Origin: Clostridium sp. CAG:440 | GTDB lineage: Bacteria; Bacillota; Clostridia; TANB77; CAG-508 | Length of the DNA: 64,000 nucleotides | Direction of reading: 5' to 3' | Assembly (NCBI GenBank): GCA_000437215.1 | Contig: FR898652.1 | Coordinates: 3,837 to 67,836, forward strand | In this document: positions 27,702-38,231 of the stretch, in pieces | Position numbering within the stretch: the first letter of the stretch is position 1 | Layout of the letters: every line of letters begins with the position of its first letter | Notes under the pieces: generated by a model | What the model saw: only the letters and a program-made list of their open reading frames with translations | What the model was told of the DNA's origin: nothing | The model's database searches: none | Made by a program: the position numbers and the translations under genes

Positions 27702-30700
27702 ATGAATATTTTACATGTTGGATTAGATGTTGGATCAACAACAGTCAAAATCATAGTAATGAACGAAGAAAAAGAAGTAATATATAGCAATTACCAAAGA
27801 CATTTTTCTGATACCAAAAATACAGTGTGTATGGTTTTAGAAAATTTATTAAAAATGTATCCTGATTGTAAATTTACATTAGCCCTAACAGGGTCTGGAG
27901 CCATGTCAGCCGCAAAATTTTTAAATGTAAAATTTATACAAGAAGTAGTATCTTGTAAAAGAGCAGTAGAAAAATATATTCCATCAACAGATGTTGTAAT
28001 TGAACTTGGTGGTGAAGATGCAAAAATAATATATTTTGATAAATCAATAGAACAACGTATGAACGGTACATGTGCAGGTGGTACTGGTGCATTTTTGGAC
28101 CAAATGGCATCACTACTTCACACAGACACAGCAGGCTTAAATGAGCTTGCAAAAACCTATACAACATTATATCCAATTGCATCTCGTTGTGGAGTTTTTG
28201 CCAAAACTGATGTACAACCATTAATAAATGAAGGTGCGGCAAAAGAAGACATTGCAGCCTCTATATTTCAAGCAGTTGTAAATCAAACAATAAGCGGTCT
28301 TGCATGTGGAAGACCAATTAGAGGAAATGTTGCATTTTTAGGAGGTCCTTTAAACTACTTATCTGAATTAAGAAAAAGATTTATAGAAACATTAAATTTA
28401 AAACCAGAAGAAATTATTGTTCCAGAAGAAGCACACCTTTTAGTTGCAAAAGGTGCAGCACTAGATTCTTTAGACACAAATTTAATAACTGCAAAAGAAT
28501 TAGAACAAAAAATAGAAAATTTAAAAATTTCCAAAGACAATACAACAAAACCTTTAGCTCCATTATTTAAAGATGACAATGAATATGAAGAATTTAAAAA
28601 AAGACATAGTGTAGCAAAAGTACCAAGAGCCAAATTAAAAGACTTAAAAGGAGATTGTTTCCTTGGAATAGATGCAGGATCAACAACTACAAAACTTGTA
28701 TTAATTGATAATGAAGGAAAATTATTATATTCTTTATATGGAAATAATGAAGGTAACCCTTTAAAAAGTGTAATTTCAATGCTTAAAAAAATGTATGTAG
28801 AAATTCCAAATACCGCAACACTTAGGTATAGTGGTGTTACAGGATATGGAGAGAAATTAATACAAACAGCTTTAAATGTTGATTTAAACGAAATAGAAAC
28901 AATTGCCCATTATACAGCAGCAAAACAATTTGAACCAGATGTTACAGCTATAATTGATATTGGTGGACAGGACATGAAATACATAAAAATGAAGAATGGA
29001 AGTATTGACAACATACTTTTAAATGAAGCATGTTCATCAGGATGTGGATCATTTATTGAAACATTTGCCAAAAGTTTAAATTTAGAAATTTCTGAATTTG
29101 TTAAAGAAGCAATAAATGCTAAACGTCCTGTAGATTTAGGGTCAAGATGCACTGTATTTATGAACTCAAAAATAAAACAAGCACAAAAAGAAGGTTATAC
29201 AGTTGGGGACATTTCAAGTGGACTTTCTTACTCTGTAATAAAAAATGCAATACAAAAAGTTATGAAAGTTAGAAATACAGAAACACTTGGAAACCACATA
29301 GTTGTACAAGGTGGTACATTTTATAATGATGCCGTACTTCGTGCATTTGAAAAAATTGTTGGTAAAAATGTTGTAAGACCAGACATTTCAGGTCTAATGG
29401 GTGCATATGGAATGGCTTTACTTTCAAAAGAGCAATATGAAGCAAACTTAGACATGGAATATAAATCAACAATATTAAAACCTTTTGAGCTAGACTGCTT
29501 ACAAATAAAAGTAACACACGCACGTTGTAACAATTGCGAAAACCATTGTAAACTTACAATAAACAAATTTAGCAATGGGCAAATACACGTATCTGGTAAC
29601 CGTTGTGAAAAAGGTGCAGGTATAGTTAATAAATCAAAAAAATTACCAAATTTAGTACAATATAAATATGAAAGAATATTCGATTATAAACCATTAGAAG
29701 AACAATATGCAACAAGAGGTACAATAGGAATCCCTAGAGTTTTAAATATGTATGAAGATTACCCATTCTGGTTTACATTTTTAACAAACCTTGGATTTAG
29801 AGTTGTACTATCTGAAAAAAGTACAAGAAAAACATACGAAAAAGGTATGGAATCTATGCCATCTGAGTCAGTTTGTTATCCAGCAAAATTATCACATGGT
29901 CATATAGAAAGTTTATTAGAACAAGGAATAAAAACAATATTCTACCCATGTATGCCATACTCTAGAAAAGAATATGAAAAAGCTGACAATCATTACAATT
30001 GCCCAATAGTAATATCTTACTCAGAAGTTTTAAAAAATAATGTTGAAGGATTAAAAGCAAAAGACATTAAATTTATAAATCCATTTTTACCTTTTGACAC
30101 AAAAAATCTAGTTAAAAAAGTTATGGAATTAGATGAATTTAAAGAATATAATTTTACAAAAGCAGAACTTATAGAAGCTGCCACAAAAGCAGAAGAAGAA
30201 TATCAAAAATGTAAAAATGACATAAGACAAAAAGGAATTGAAACTGTACGTTATATAGAAGAAAACAATTTAAAAGGAATTGTTTTAGCAGGAAGACCTT
30301 ATCATGTTGACCCTGAAATTAACCATGGAATAGACACATTAATTACATCTTTAGGCTTATGTGTACTTACAGAAGACAGTATATCAAATCAAACAGAAGC
30401 CAAAAGACCACTAAGAGTTGTTGATCAATGGGTATTTCATGCAAGATTATATGCAGCTGCTGACTTTGTTGGAAAACACGACTGCTTAGAATTAGTTCAA
30501 TTAAATTCATTTGGATGTGGTGTTGATGCAGTTACAACAGACCAAGTTGAAGAAATACTTTCAAGCTACGGAAAAATGTATACATTAATAAAAATAGATG
30601 AAGTAAATAATTTAGGAGCAGTTAGAATTCGTATACGTTCTTTACTTGCCAGTATGAACAAACGTATAAAAGAAAAACAAAATGAGCAATTAAACGGTGA

Positions 30701-32039
30701 TTATGGAATTAAGAAAAAAATATTTACAAAAGATATGAAAAAAGATTACACAATATTAATTCCACAAATGGCTCCAATTCATTTTGAATTATTAGAAACA
30801 GCAGTTCAATCTTCTGGTTACAAAGTAGAACTTTTAAGGGAATGTACACAAAATACAGTAGAGACAGGATTAAAATATGTAAATAATGATGCTTGTTATC
30901 CATCAATATTAGTAACAGGACAAATGATAGAAGCACTTCAATCTGGCAAATATGACTTAAATAAAACAGCATTAATAATGTCACAAACAGGTGGAGGCTG
31001 TAGAGCAACAAACTATATTGGATTTATTAGAAAAGCTCTTAAAGATGCCGGCTTTGGACAAATCCCAGTAATTTCATTCAATGTTGTTGGAATGGAAAGA
31101 ATGCCTGGATTTAAAATTACAATACCATTATTAGAAAGACTTTTAAAAACTATTATATATGGTGATTTACTACAAAAAATGTTAACAAAAAATAGAGCCT
31201 ATGAAATAAACAAAGGAGAAACACAAGCATTATATGAAAAATGGATGGAAAAATGCAAACAACTACTAAAAAAATCATCAAATAAACAATTTAAACAAAG
31301 CATTTATGACATGGTAGACGATTTTGAAAAAATAGAATTAGACACATCGCAATTAAAACCAAGAGTTGGAATTGTTGGAGAAGTCCTTATAAAATATCAT
31401 CCATTTGGTAATAACTATGTAGCCAATTTACTTGAAAAAGAAGGCGCAGAAGTTATACTTCCAGATTTTATGGGATTTGTTAAATTCATGGCAACACACA
31501 AAATCACATTTAATGAATTATTAAATGTTAATAAAACATCTGCAAAGATTAGTAAAATTGCAATTAAATTGATAGACGTATTAGAAAAAGATGTAGTTGC
31601 AGCTCTTGGAAAATCAAATAAAAACTACTTAATGCCTTGCGATATATGGCACTTAGAAAAACAAGTTAAAGATGTTTTATCTATAGGAAACCAAACAGGC
31701 GAAGGTTGGTTCTTAACAGCAGAAATGATAGAATATATTGAAAATGATATACCAAACATTGTATGTGTTCAGCCATTTGCATGTCTTCCAAACCATGTTG
31801 TTGGTAAAGGAGTAATAAAAACAATTAGAGAAAAATATCCTGACGCAAATATTTCTCCTGTCGATTATGATCCTGGTGCAAGTGAAGCAAATCAAGCAAA
31901 TAGAATTAAGCTTTTAATGACAGTTGCAAAAGACAACTTAAAAACAAAATTAAATGAAGAAAAAGCACTAGAAAAAGAAAATACAAATATTGAAGAAAAA
32001 AGCACAACAAAAAATGAAAAAGAAAAAACAAATGCTTAA
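27702..32039 (+). CDS. Large 2-hydroxyacyl-CoA dehydratase activase-type protein (BadF/HgdC with DUF2229)
   Basis: 1445 aa. Two ASKHA ATPase domains in tandem: the first (about 4-265) with GLDVGSTTVKIIV, IELGGEDAKII and cysteine GTCAGGTGAF; the second (about 320-585) with GIDAGSTTTKLVLID, IDIGGQDMKYI and EACSSGCGSF. A cysteine linker RCNNCENHC follows, then the DUF2229 region and a C-terminal region related to dehydratase subunits. In this family a bridging Fe4S4 cluster and ATP drive difficult electron transfer to a partner dehydratase or reductase; the substrate is unknown. Monocistronic, with a consensus promoter and terminator; likely well expressed. Confidence 0.9.
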   Translation: MNILHVGLDVGSTTVKIIVMNEEKEVIYSNYQRHFSDTKNTVCMVLENLLKMYPDCKFTLALTGSGAMSAAKFLNVKFIQEVVSCKRAVEKYIPSTDVVIELGGEDAKIIYFDKSIEQRMNGTCAGGTGAFLDQMASLLHTDTAGLNELAKTYTTLYPIASRCGVFAKTDVQPLINEGAAKEDIAASIFQAVVNQTISGLACGRPIRGNVAFLGGPLNYLSELRKRFIETLNLKPEEIIVPEEAHLLVAKGAALDSLDTNLITAKELEQKIENLKISKDNTTKPLAPLFKDDNEYEEFKKRHSVAKVPRAKLKDLKGDCFLGIDAGSTTTKLVLIDNEGKLLYSLYGNNEGNPLKSVISMLKKMYVEIPNTATLRYSGVTGYGEKLIQTALNVDLNEIETIAHYTAAKQFEPDVTAIIDIGGQDMKYIKMKNGSIDNILLNEACSSGCGSFIETFAKSLNLEISEFVKEAINAKRPVDLGSRCTVFMNSKIKQAQKEGYTVGDISSGLSYSVIKNAIQKVMKVRNTETLGNHIVVQGGTFYNDAVLRAFEKIVGKNVVRPDISGLMGAYGMALLSKEQYEANLDMEYKSTILKPFELDCLQIKVTHARCNNCENHCKLTINKFSNGQIHVSGNRCEKGAGIVNKSKKLPNLVQYKYERIFDYKPLEEQYATRGTIGIPRVLNMYEDYPFWFTFLTNLGFRVVLSEKSTRKTYEKGMESMPSESVCYPAKLSHGHIESLLEQGIKTIFYPCMPYSRKEYEKADNHYNCPIVISYSEVLKNNVEGLKAKDIKFINPFLPFDTKNLVKKVMELDEFKEYNFTKAELIEAATKAEEEYQKCKNDIRQKGIETVRYIEENNLKGIVLAGRPYHVDPEINHGIDTLITSLGLCVLTEDSISNQTEAKRPLRVVDQWVFHARLYAAADFVGKHDCLELVQLNSFGCGVDAVTTDQVEEILSSYGKMYTLIKIDEVNNLGAVRIRIRSLLASMNKRIKEKQNEQLNGDYGIKKKIFTKDMKKDYTILIPQMAPIHFELLETAVQSSGYKVELLRECTQNTVETGLKYVNNDACYPSILVTGQMIEALQSGKYDLNKTALIMSQTGGGCRATNYIGFIRKALKDAGFGQIPVISFNVVGMERMPGFKITIPLLERLLKTIIYGDLLQKMLTKNRAYEINKGETQALYEKWMEKCKQLLKKSSNKQFKQSIYDMVDDFEKIELDTSQLKPRVGIVGEVLIKYHPFGNNYVANLLEKEGAEVILPDFMGFVKFMATHKITFNELLNVNKTSAKISKIAIKLIDVLEKDVVAALGKSNKNYLMPCDIWHLEKQVKDVLSIGNQTGEGWFLTAEMIEYIENDIPNIVCVQPFACLPNHVVGKGVIKTIREKYPDANISPVDYDPGASEANQANRIKLLMTVAKDNLKTKLNEEKALEKENTNIEEKSTTKNEKEKTNA

Positions 32040-32059
32040 AAATAAAAAATTTATAAAAA

Positions 32060-32101
32060 ATAGAGTAAGGATTTAAATAAAAATCTAAATCCTTACTCTA
32101 T
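32060..32101. terminator. Bidirectional terminator between the activase and patatin genes
   Basis: ATAGAGTAAGGATTTA (32060-32075) pairs with TAAATCCTTACTCTAT (32086-32101), 16 bp. It overlaps the real 3' end of the patatin gene. Confidence 0.85.
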
Positions 32102-32937
32102 TTATAATTTTTTTAGTAGTATTATAGCCTAATTCATACAAATCATCAATTTTACTCATATCTAACAAACCGAACCTTTTTACTCTTTATTTTAATAGTA
32201 TAATCAGAACCCTCCATTTCATAATTTCCAAGTTCTCTACATAACAATCCAATAGAAGTACTAGCAACTTCTATAATATTTTTAGAGCAGTCCTCATCTA
32301 TATCATCATCAAAAGTAATATTTAATACTTTATCAGCTCCTAAAAACTTTAACTCTTTCCAAGCAACATTTTCACGAATTCCACCATCAATTAGTTTAGT
32401 ACCATTAAAATCACATGGAGAAAAAACAATAGGAAAGCTACAACTAGCTCTTACTGCTCTTCCAATATTTACATCATTAATAAAAATAATATTATCTGAA
32501 AATTCTTTTCTTATTTGTTTTGAGCAAAAGCAAATAACATCACCACTACACATATTAACACTTGGAACAACTAAAGGCATAGTAATTTGAGAAATATTAC
32601 TTATTTTCTTTTTCAGACATTCTTTATTAATTAATTTTTCTAACTTTTTTCCACAATTTAGTCCGTCTATGTGGATTTTTCCAGTAAATATTAAGCCAAA
32701 AATCAATTTAATAATATTTAAAAAATCTACATATTTTATTTTTTTACAGTATTTTTTAAAAATACAATAAATTTCATCTGTAGTAAAACCAGAAGCATAT
32801 AAACTTGCAACAATACTTCCAGAAGATGTTCCTGCAATATAGTCAAATTTAAAACCAGCTTCCTCCAAAGCTTTTATTGCCCCAATATGTGCAGCACCTT
32901 TAACTCCTCCACCAGCTAACGCTAAACCTAATTTCAT
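32085..32937 (-). CDS. Patatin-like phospholipase, expressed through a +1 shift at CGG
   Basis: 283 aa after the shift (RssA/YlbK type). Oxyanion loop LAGGGVKGAAHIG, nucleophile elbow GTSSGSIVAS and catalytic aspartate in LIDGGIREN. Frame 0 stops at TAA five codons after CGG (codon 256). Skipping the C gives KVGLLDMSKIDDLYELGYNT, the C-terminal helix usual in this family, ending at TAG 32085-32087. The catalytic domain is complete before the shift, so a truncated form may also fold. Confidence 0.9.
32170..32172 (-). other. CGG +1 frameshift site in the patatin gene
   Basis: GTT CGG TTT GTT in frame 0; GTT C|GGT TTG TTA GAT ATG AGT after the shift. Confidence 0.87.
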
Positions 32938-33127
32938 AACTTTTACTCTCTTTCTTTTTTAAATTATATTCAACTTTTTATTTTATATGATAAAAAAGCT
33001 TTGTATAATGGTCATTTTCTATTTATAACTACATCCATAAAATAATCAAAAAAACTTTAAATAAAATTATATTTATGTTATACTATATATAGAATTTTAT
33101 TTCTATTAGGAAGGATACAAATTAACT

Positions 33128-33736
33128 ATGGAAAAAAATTATTACGAGATATTAGAAATTGACAAAAATGCATCACAAGAAATTATAGAAAAAGCATATA
33201 AGGTTTTAGTTAAAAAATATCATCCAGATTTACAAACTTCACCTGAAATGAAATTAAAATATGAATCTAAAATAAAAGAGATCAATGAAGCATATGAAAC
33301 TTTAAGTGATAATTCTAAAAAAGAAATTTATGATAATTCTTTAAAAAACTCTGAAAATGATTTTAACAATCTATACCAAGAAAATATTAATCTAAAAAAT
33401 GAATTAAATAATTTAAATAATATTTCTGAAAATAATATAAATAATAATTATAAAAATAACAATTTAAAAGATTATTTTCAAAATACATTAAAAAAAGCAT
33501 ATCATGATGCATATATTGATGATATGAAAAATAAAGGTTATAAAATTAAATATAAAAAAACATGTGATGATTATTTACGTTCTTTTATTTCTTTATTTAT
33601 TACAATTGGAATTATAATTTTAGTTTTGCAAATCCCTTTTGTAAAAAATTATTTTTATAATTTATATATTAATAACCCCATTATTCATGATATTACGAAT
33701 GTCATTATTAATTTATTTAATAAAAATCCTAATTAA
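33128..33736 (+). CDS. Membrane-bound J-domain protein
   Basis: 202 aa. J domain at 4-70 with KKYHPDLQT (HPD), an Asn-rich linker, and a C-terminal membrane segment (about 155-177). It lacks the DnaJ substrate domains; probably recruits DnaK to the membrane. AGGAAGG upstream. Ends in a terminator overlapping its stop codon. Adjacent to, but convergent with, the secretion locus. Confidence 0.82.
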   Translation: MEKNYYEILEIDKNASQEIIEKAYKVLVKKYHPDLQTSPEMKLKYESKIKEINEAYETLSDNSKKEIYDNSLKNSENDFNNLYQENINLKNELNNLNNISENNINNNYKNNNLKDYFQNTLKKAYHDAYIDDMKNKGYKIKYKKTCDDYLRSFISLFITIGIIILVLQIPFVKNYFYNLYINNPIIHDITNVIINLFNKNPN

Positions 33737-33755
33737 TATTAATTAGGATTTTTAT
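33722..33755 (+). terminator. Terminator at the end of the J-domain gene
   Basis: AAAAATCCTAATTA pairs with TAATTAGGATTTTT, followed by ATTATTT; it covers the stop codon and may also serve the convergent secretion operon. Confidence 0.8.
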
Positions 33756-33780
33756 TATTTAAAATTAATTTTAATTCTTT

Positions 33781-35142
33781 TTAATCAACATTAAATGACA
33801 TTACAAAATCAGTTTTATTTTTTAATTTCATTGCAAATGTCTTTGGAATTGATTTACTATTATCATCTTCTTGAATTGCATTGACTACAGAAACTTTTAT
33901 TATATATATTCCATCATTTTCTTCACACTCGTCATATGAAAATTTGTTACATTCAAACCAGTTCTCTTCTATATAATATATAAAGTTTTCCAATGTTCCA
34001 AATTTATCATTTCTAAAATTTTCATCTAATATATAATATGCTGATTCATAATCTTTTCCATTAATCATTTGTTGAAATTTTTCTAAATTCAATGCAACTT
34101 TTTTTGCCTCATCAGCTTTTTGATATTCCTCTTTAAATTCATCTATTTCTATTGTATAAGTATCCAATAAAACACTATACTGAGTAATATTTCCTTTAAA
34201 TATAAAATAATTGCCATATATATCCATACATATATACTCTGTCTGCTGTTCATTTTCTAACCAAGTAGTTCTTATTTTTGCCAACTTATTATTCTTTAAA
34301 ATATTATTTATTTTTTTTATATATTCTTTATATTCTTTTATTGATGAATTAAAGCGTTTTGCTTTATATTCTGTATCTATTACTTCATATGCACTATCTA
34401 TATCATATTGTATCTTATTTTTATAGTCTTGAAATATATTAATAGCCACATCCTCATCATCAATTCGCTGCTGTGAAAATTCATTATTATCATTTATTTT
34501 TATTTCAGCAAAGTTTAACATACTATAATCAATATTAGAAATATCATCCCAGCCTTTTTTTAACAAATATTCATATGGAATAATTGAAAATGTTTCATCT
34601 TTCCTATCAACTTCCACTATGAAACCACTTTTCTCACTATTATTTTCACTAATTTCCTTTCCATATACTACGTAGATAGATATATTATCATCCTTATCAT
34701 ATACATACATATTATCTATAATAAAATTTAAATCCTCATTTTTTTCTTCAAAAAAACTAATAATATTTTCTTTTGTTATTTTAAACTCTTCAACATATTG
34801 TTTATTTAAAATATCTAGCATACTGTTAGCCATTGTATCTTTAATTTTTTCTCTAGTTTTATTTTCAATATCGTTATTTTTATTAACACCAATAAAAGAA
34901 TTTATTTTGCTGTAATAAATTTCAATGCAATTCTTAATGGGAAAATATTCTTCATTAATATCTACCTGTTTTGTATTACGCTTTTCAAGACCAACTGTAT
35001 AATTTGGATCATATGTATTTTTCTCTTTTTTTATATTATTTAATATTACTAAGCAAATAAATATAATTGATAATAATACTACTATAATTATTATTATATT
35101 TTTTACTTTTTTTAGAAAATCATTATTCATATTAACTATCAA
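33781..35142 (-). CDS. Secretion-locus membrane protein with NTF2-like C-terminus
   Basis: 453 aa. One membrane segment (about 14-34), then an extracytoplasmic region with two parts; the last about 120 residues (NLEKFQQMINGKDYESAYYIL...) look like an NTF2/VirB8-TcpC-type fold. No catalytic motif. Last gene of the leftward secretion operon, 15 bp after the lysozyme gene. Possibly a VirB8-like assembly factor; fold assignment is by pattern only. Confidence 0.7.
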   Translation of the reverse strand: MIVNMNNDFLKKVKNIIIIIVVLLSIIFICLVILNNIKKEKNTYDPNYTVGLEKRNTKQVDINEEYFPIKNCIEIYYSKINSFIGVNKNNDIENKTREKIKDTMANSMLDILNKQYVEEFKITKENIISFFEEKNEDLNFIIDNMYVYDKDDNISIYVVYGKEISENNSEKSGFIVEVDRKDETFSIIPYEYLLKKGWDDISNIDYSMLNFAEIKINDNNEFSQQRIDDEDVAINIFQDYKNKIQYDIDSAYEVIDTEYKAKRFNSSIKEYKEYIKKINNILKNNKLAKIRTTWLENEQQTEYICMDIYGNYFIFKGNITQYSVLLDTYTIEIDEFKEEYQKADEAKKVALNLEKFQQMINGKDYESAYYILDENFRNDKFGTLENFIYYIEENWFECNKFSYDECEENDGIYIIKVSVVNAIQEDDNSKSIPKTFAMKLKNKTDFVMSFNVD

Positions 35143-35157
35143 TCCTCCAATTTTTAG

Positions 35158-38100
35158 TTAGGTTGGTCTAAATATATATATCCCTGTGGCAATTGTCCCC
35201 AAAGCATACCATTCCAGTCTAATTCTTGTATACCATTCCATCTTTCTCCGTGAACTACAATGACTTATATAAATTTTCTTATTTACTGGATCAACTGCTT
35301 CTACATATGTTATATGACCCCACTGTCCCATAATACTTCCTGCAGAATATCCCAGTAATGAGTTTGCTCTTGGCGTATTTCCATATTTAAACCATCCACC
35401 ATTTTTATTGTTTTGCCAGTAATCTCCCCCATTTCCATTATTAGTAGGATATGATTTATATTTTGTCCCAAACTTACTTAAATATGTACTTGCTCTTGCA
35501 TTTGCCCACCATGTACATTGTAAATAACTTAGTCCATTATTATTAAAGAATTTATAACTTCTATAGCTATTTATAATTTTATCCTCTTCTGTTTTTAACT
35601 GAGATATTTTACTTTTATCTACACTTCCATTACTTTTATATAAATTTATATTAAAAGAGCATTTATTATTACTATTATTATGATTATTTTTATATTTCTC
35701 ATAAATGTCATTTGCATATCTTTTTCTTTCATTCATATGTGGAACCCCTGGATTTTCAAATTCCCAACAAAAATACTCTGTTAATGAATCAACTGATTTA
35801 TCACCATTTTGTTTCATATAATTTAATCCACTCTTATGAGTAGAATTCATCTCTTTCCATAGAAATTCCATTTGCATATTTAAATCTCCAATGGATGTTC
35901 CTTTTTCTTTTGCATATTCATATAATGCTTTTTTTCTAGATGAGTATGTCCATTGTGCTAATCCATACCCAGCTCCATCATTAACAAAGCTTTCCTTTGA
36001 ATATGTTCCATTATCTACATTTTTAGTATATGTTTCATCATCAAATCCACTGCTATCTTCTACATTGTTAGGTTTCAATCCAGCTTCTATATAAAAATTT
36101 CCTATCATTGCAGCAGCAGATCTTGCAGGTATACCTTGATTTAGTAAAAAATCAAATATTATTCCTGCATTACCTTCTATCCCACTCTCTCCGGTTAGTA
36201 AAATCTATTACATTATCCAAACTAGATAATAAATCCAATTTTTCAAATTTAGTAACTCCATAGTCTTTCTCAGTTGCCATATAAAATAAATATTTTGTAA
36301 GTTCTACCATATTAGATGTTTTTTCATTATTCTTTAAAAAATCAAATAACCATGATTTCTGTATATTTCCTTTTGCGCTTTTACTATTTTTATAAATTCT
36401 AACAAATCCTTCATGATTACTTTCAAATTCATTACTTGTAATTTGAACGTCATTACTATATACTGTATTTTGAGTTTCTTCTACTGTAGTCTTATGAATA
36501 ACTTGTCCATCATCCCCTTGAATAAATTCTGTATTTGTCACTCCATTTGGAGAGTCTTGTGACACATTATCATAAAATTCTACTTTAACATTTCTTTTGG
36601 TCCACCATGAATTTATATTAGTAGGCTGAACATTTGTTGAAACATTCTCAGTAATACTAGTTACAGAAGTTGGACCACTTATTACGCTATTTTCTCCAGA
36701 TTCATCACTATATATAGTTGTAGTTGTAACTGTTTTGGTAGTTTGTATATTATCTATTACTGAGATGTCTATACTTGAACCTATTGCTAAATCCGCTAAT
36801 TTTTTTGAAAAATCTTTTTCTTTTCCTGTAATTTGAAAAATCATTGGATACTCAAAAGGCATTGTAAATTGAGCCGTTACATCTCGATAAGCCATATTAC
36901 TATTTTGGATAATATGTACACTTCCATCATATGACCATGTAGCTGTAATTAATTCTTTCATGTCACCACTTAAAGTAAAAACATTTAAAGCTTCTTCATT
37001 ATTATTGTCCACATAATTTTTAAAAGTATTGTAATCAACATATTTTAAATTTATTTCTTTTTTTCCTGCATTATCCTTAATTTCTCCAATATTCTTATTA
37101 GGCATTATCCTTTTAATATTAATGCTTCCTTGGAATTCTTTATTTTCTTCTATTTCATTATCATTTTTTTCATCACTATTTTCTTCCTCATTTTTTTTAC
37201 TATTATTTGACACTTGTTCATAAATATTGTCTGATAATTTTTTATATCCATTATTATTAGGATGTATTCCATCATTACTTAATTCAACATTATTTGTTGC
37301 ATCAATAAAAATAGTATAATCATTACTATTACAAAAATCTTCAAGTTTTTTATTATATTCATTAACACTATCTTGATGAGACTCCATTGGTAATATTTTT
37401 TGAACATATATAATTTTATTCGGATATTTTTCATGTAATTTTTTTAACAATTTTTCCATAGAATTATATTCACTATTAACAGAAGCATTATCATTAGCAC
37501 CATTAGTTCCCAACATTATACAAATTCCCTTTATAGAATCACTATTTTGTGGTAAACTACTATATGTAGTCTTTCCATTAACAGCTACATTATTTAACCA
37601 TTGACTTGGATGAGATGAACTCACTCCTTTAAATATACAACCTTCTCCATTTATGTATCCAGATAATTCTAATCCCTCAGTAATAGAATCACCTATAAAT
37701 AAAAAACCATTTAAATTATCAGAACTATTATTTACCCTAATTGTTTCTCCTTTTCCTCCCAAATTTGGAAATTTAGTTGCAACTTCTGCTCTTATAAATT
37801 TTTTTACCAATTCCACATCATTTAATGCTTCACATTTCTTTCCGATTTCTTTAACCGCTGATTTAATTTTTTCATCTATTCCATCAATAAATTCTAAATG
37901 ATAACCATTTCCATCATCATCTTTCTTTATTTGTACAAGTTCTGCAACATCCTCAATTTGCATTGTTTCATACATAATTTTTGCTGCCTCTTCTGATGAA
38001 AATTTTTCCTGAATCCATTCTATTATTCCACCAACCAATATAACCACTACTACAATTAGGCTTATTTTAAAAGCCAATAATGATACAGAAGAAATAACGT

Positions 38101-38218
38101 TCATAGCAATTACTTTTACTTTTTTCTTGGCATTTTTTGCAACTTCTCTTCCCATATCTTTTAATTTAGATTCTATCTGTTGATCTTGCTTTTGCTCATT
38201 ATTTTTTTCTTCTTCCAT
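35158..38218 (-). CDS. Type IV secretion cell-wall enzyme: SGNH esterase + tail-lysozyme + CHAP, expressed through a +1 shift at CGG
   Basis: 1019 aa after the shift. One membrane segment at about 47-64; then an SGNH hydrolase domain (about 170-330) with FIGDSITEG, LGTNGAND and DGIHPNNNGYKKLS (Ser, Asn, Asp-His). A central beta-rich region follows. After the shift comes a phage-tail-lysozyme domain (GIEGNAGIIFDFLLNQG, MIGNFYIEAGLKP, YGLAQWTY) and a C-terminal CHAP amidase/endopeptidase (CTWWANARASTYL, GHITYVEAV). Frame 0 stops six codons after CGG (codon 676), exactly where the lysozyme domain begins. VirB1/CwlT-like wall opening for the secretion channel is the likely role; the inserted esterase is unusual. 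Confidence 0.9.
36191..36193 (-). other. CGG +1 frameshift site in the secretion lysozyme gene
   Basis: AAC CGG AGA GAG TGG in frame 0; AAC C|GGA GAG AGT GGG ATA GAA after the shift, giving NGESGIEGNAG, the usual start of a tail-lysozyme domain. Confidence 0.9.
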
Positions 38219-38231
38219 ATCATCACCTCTT

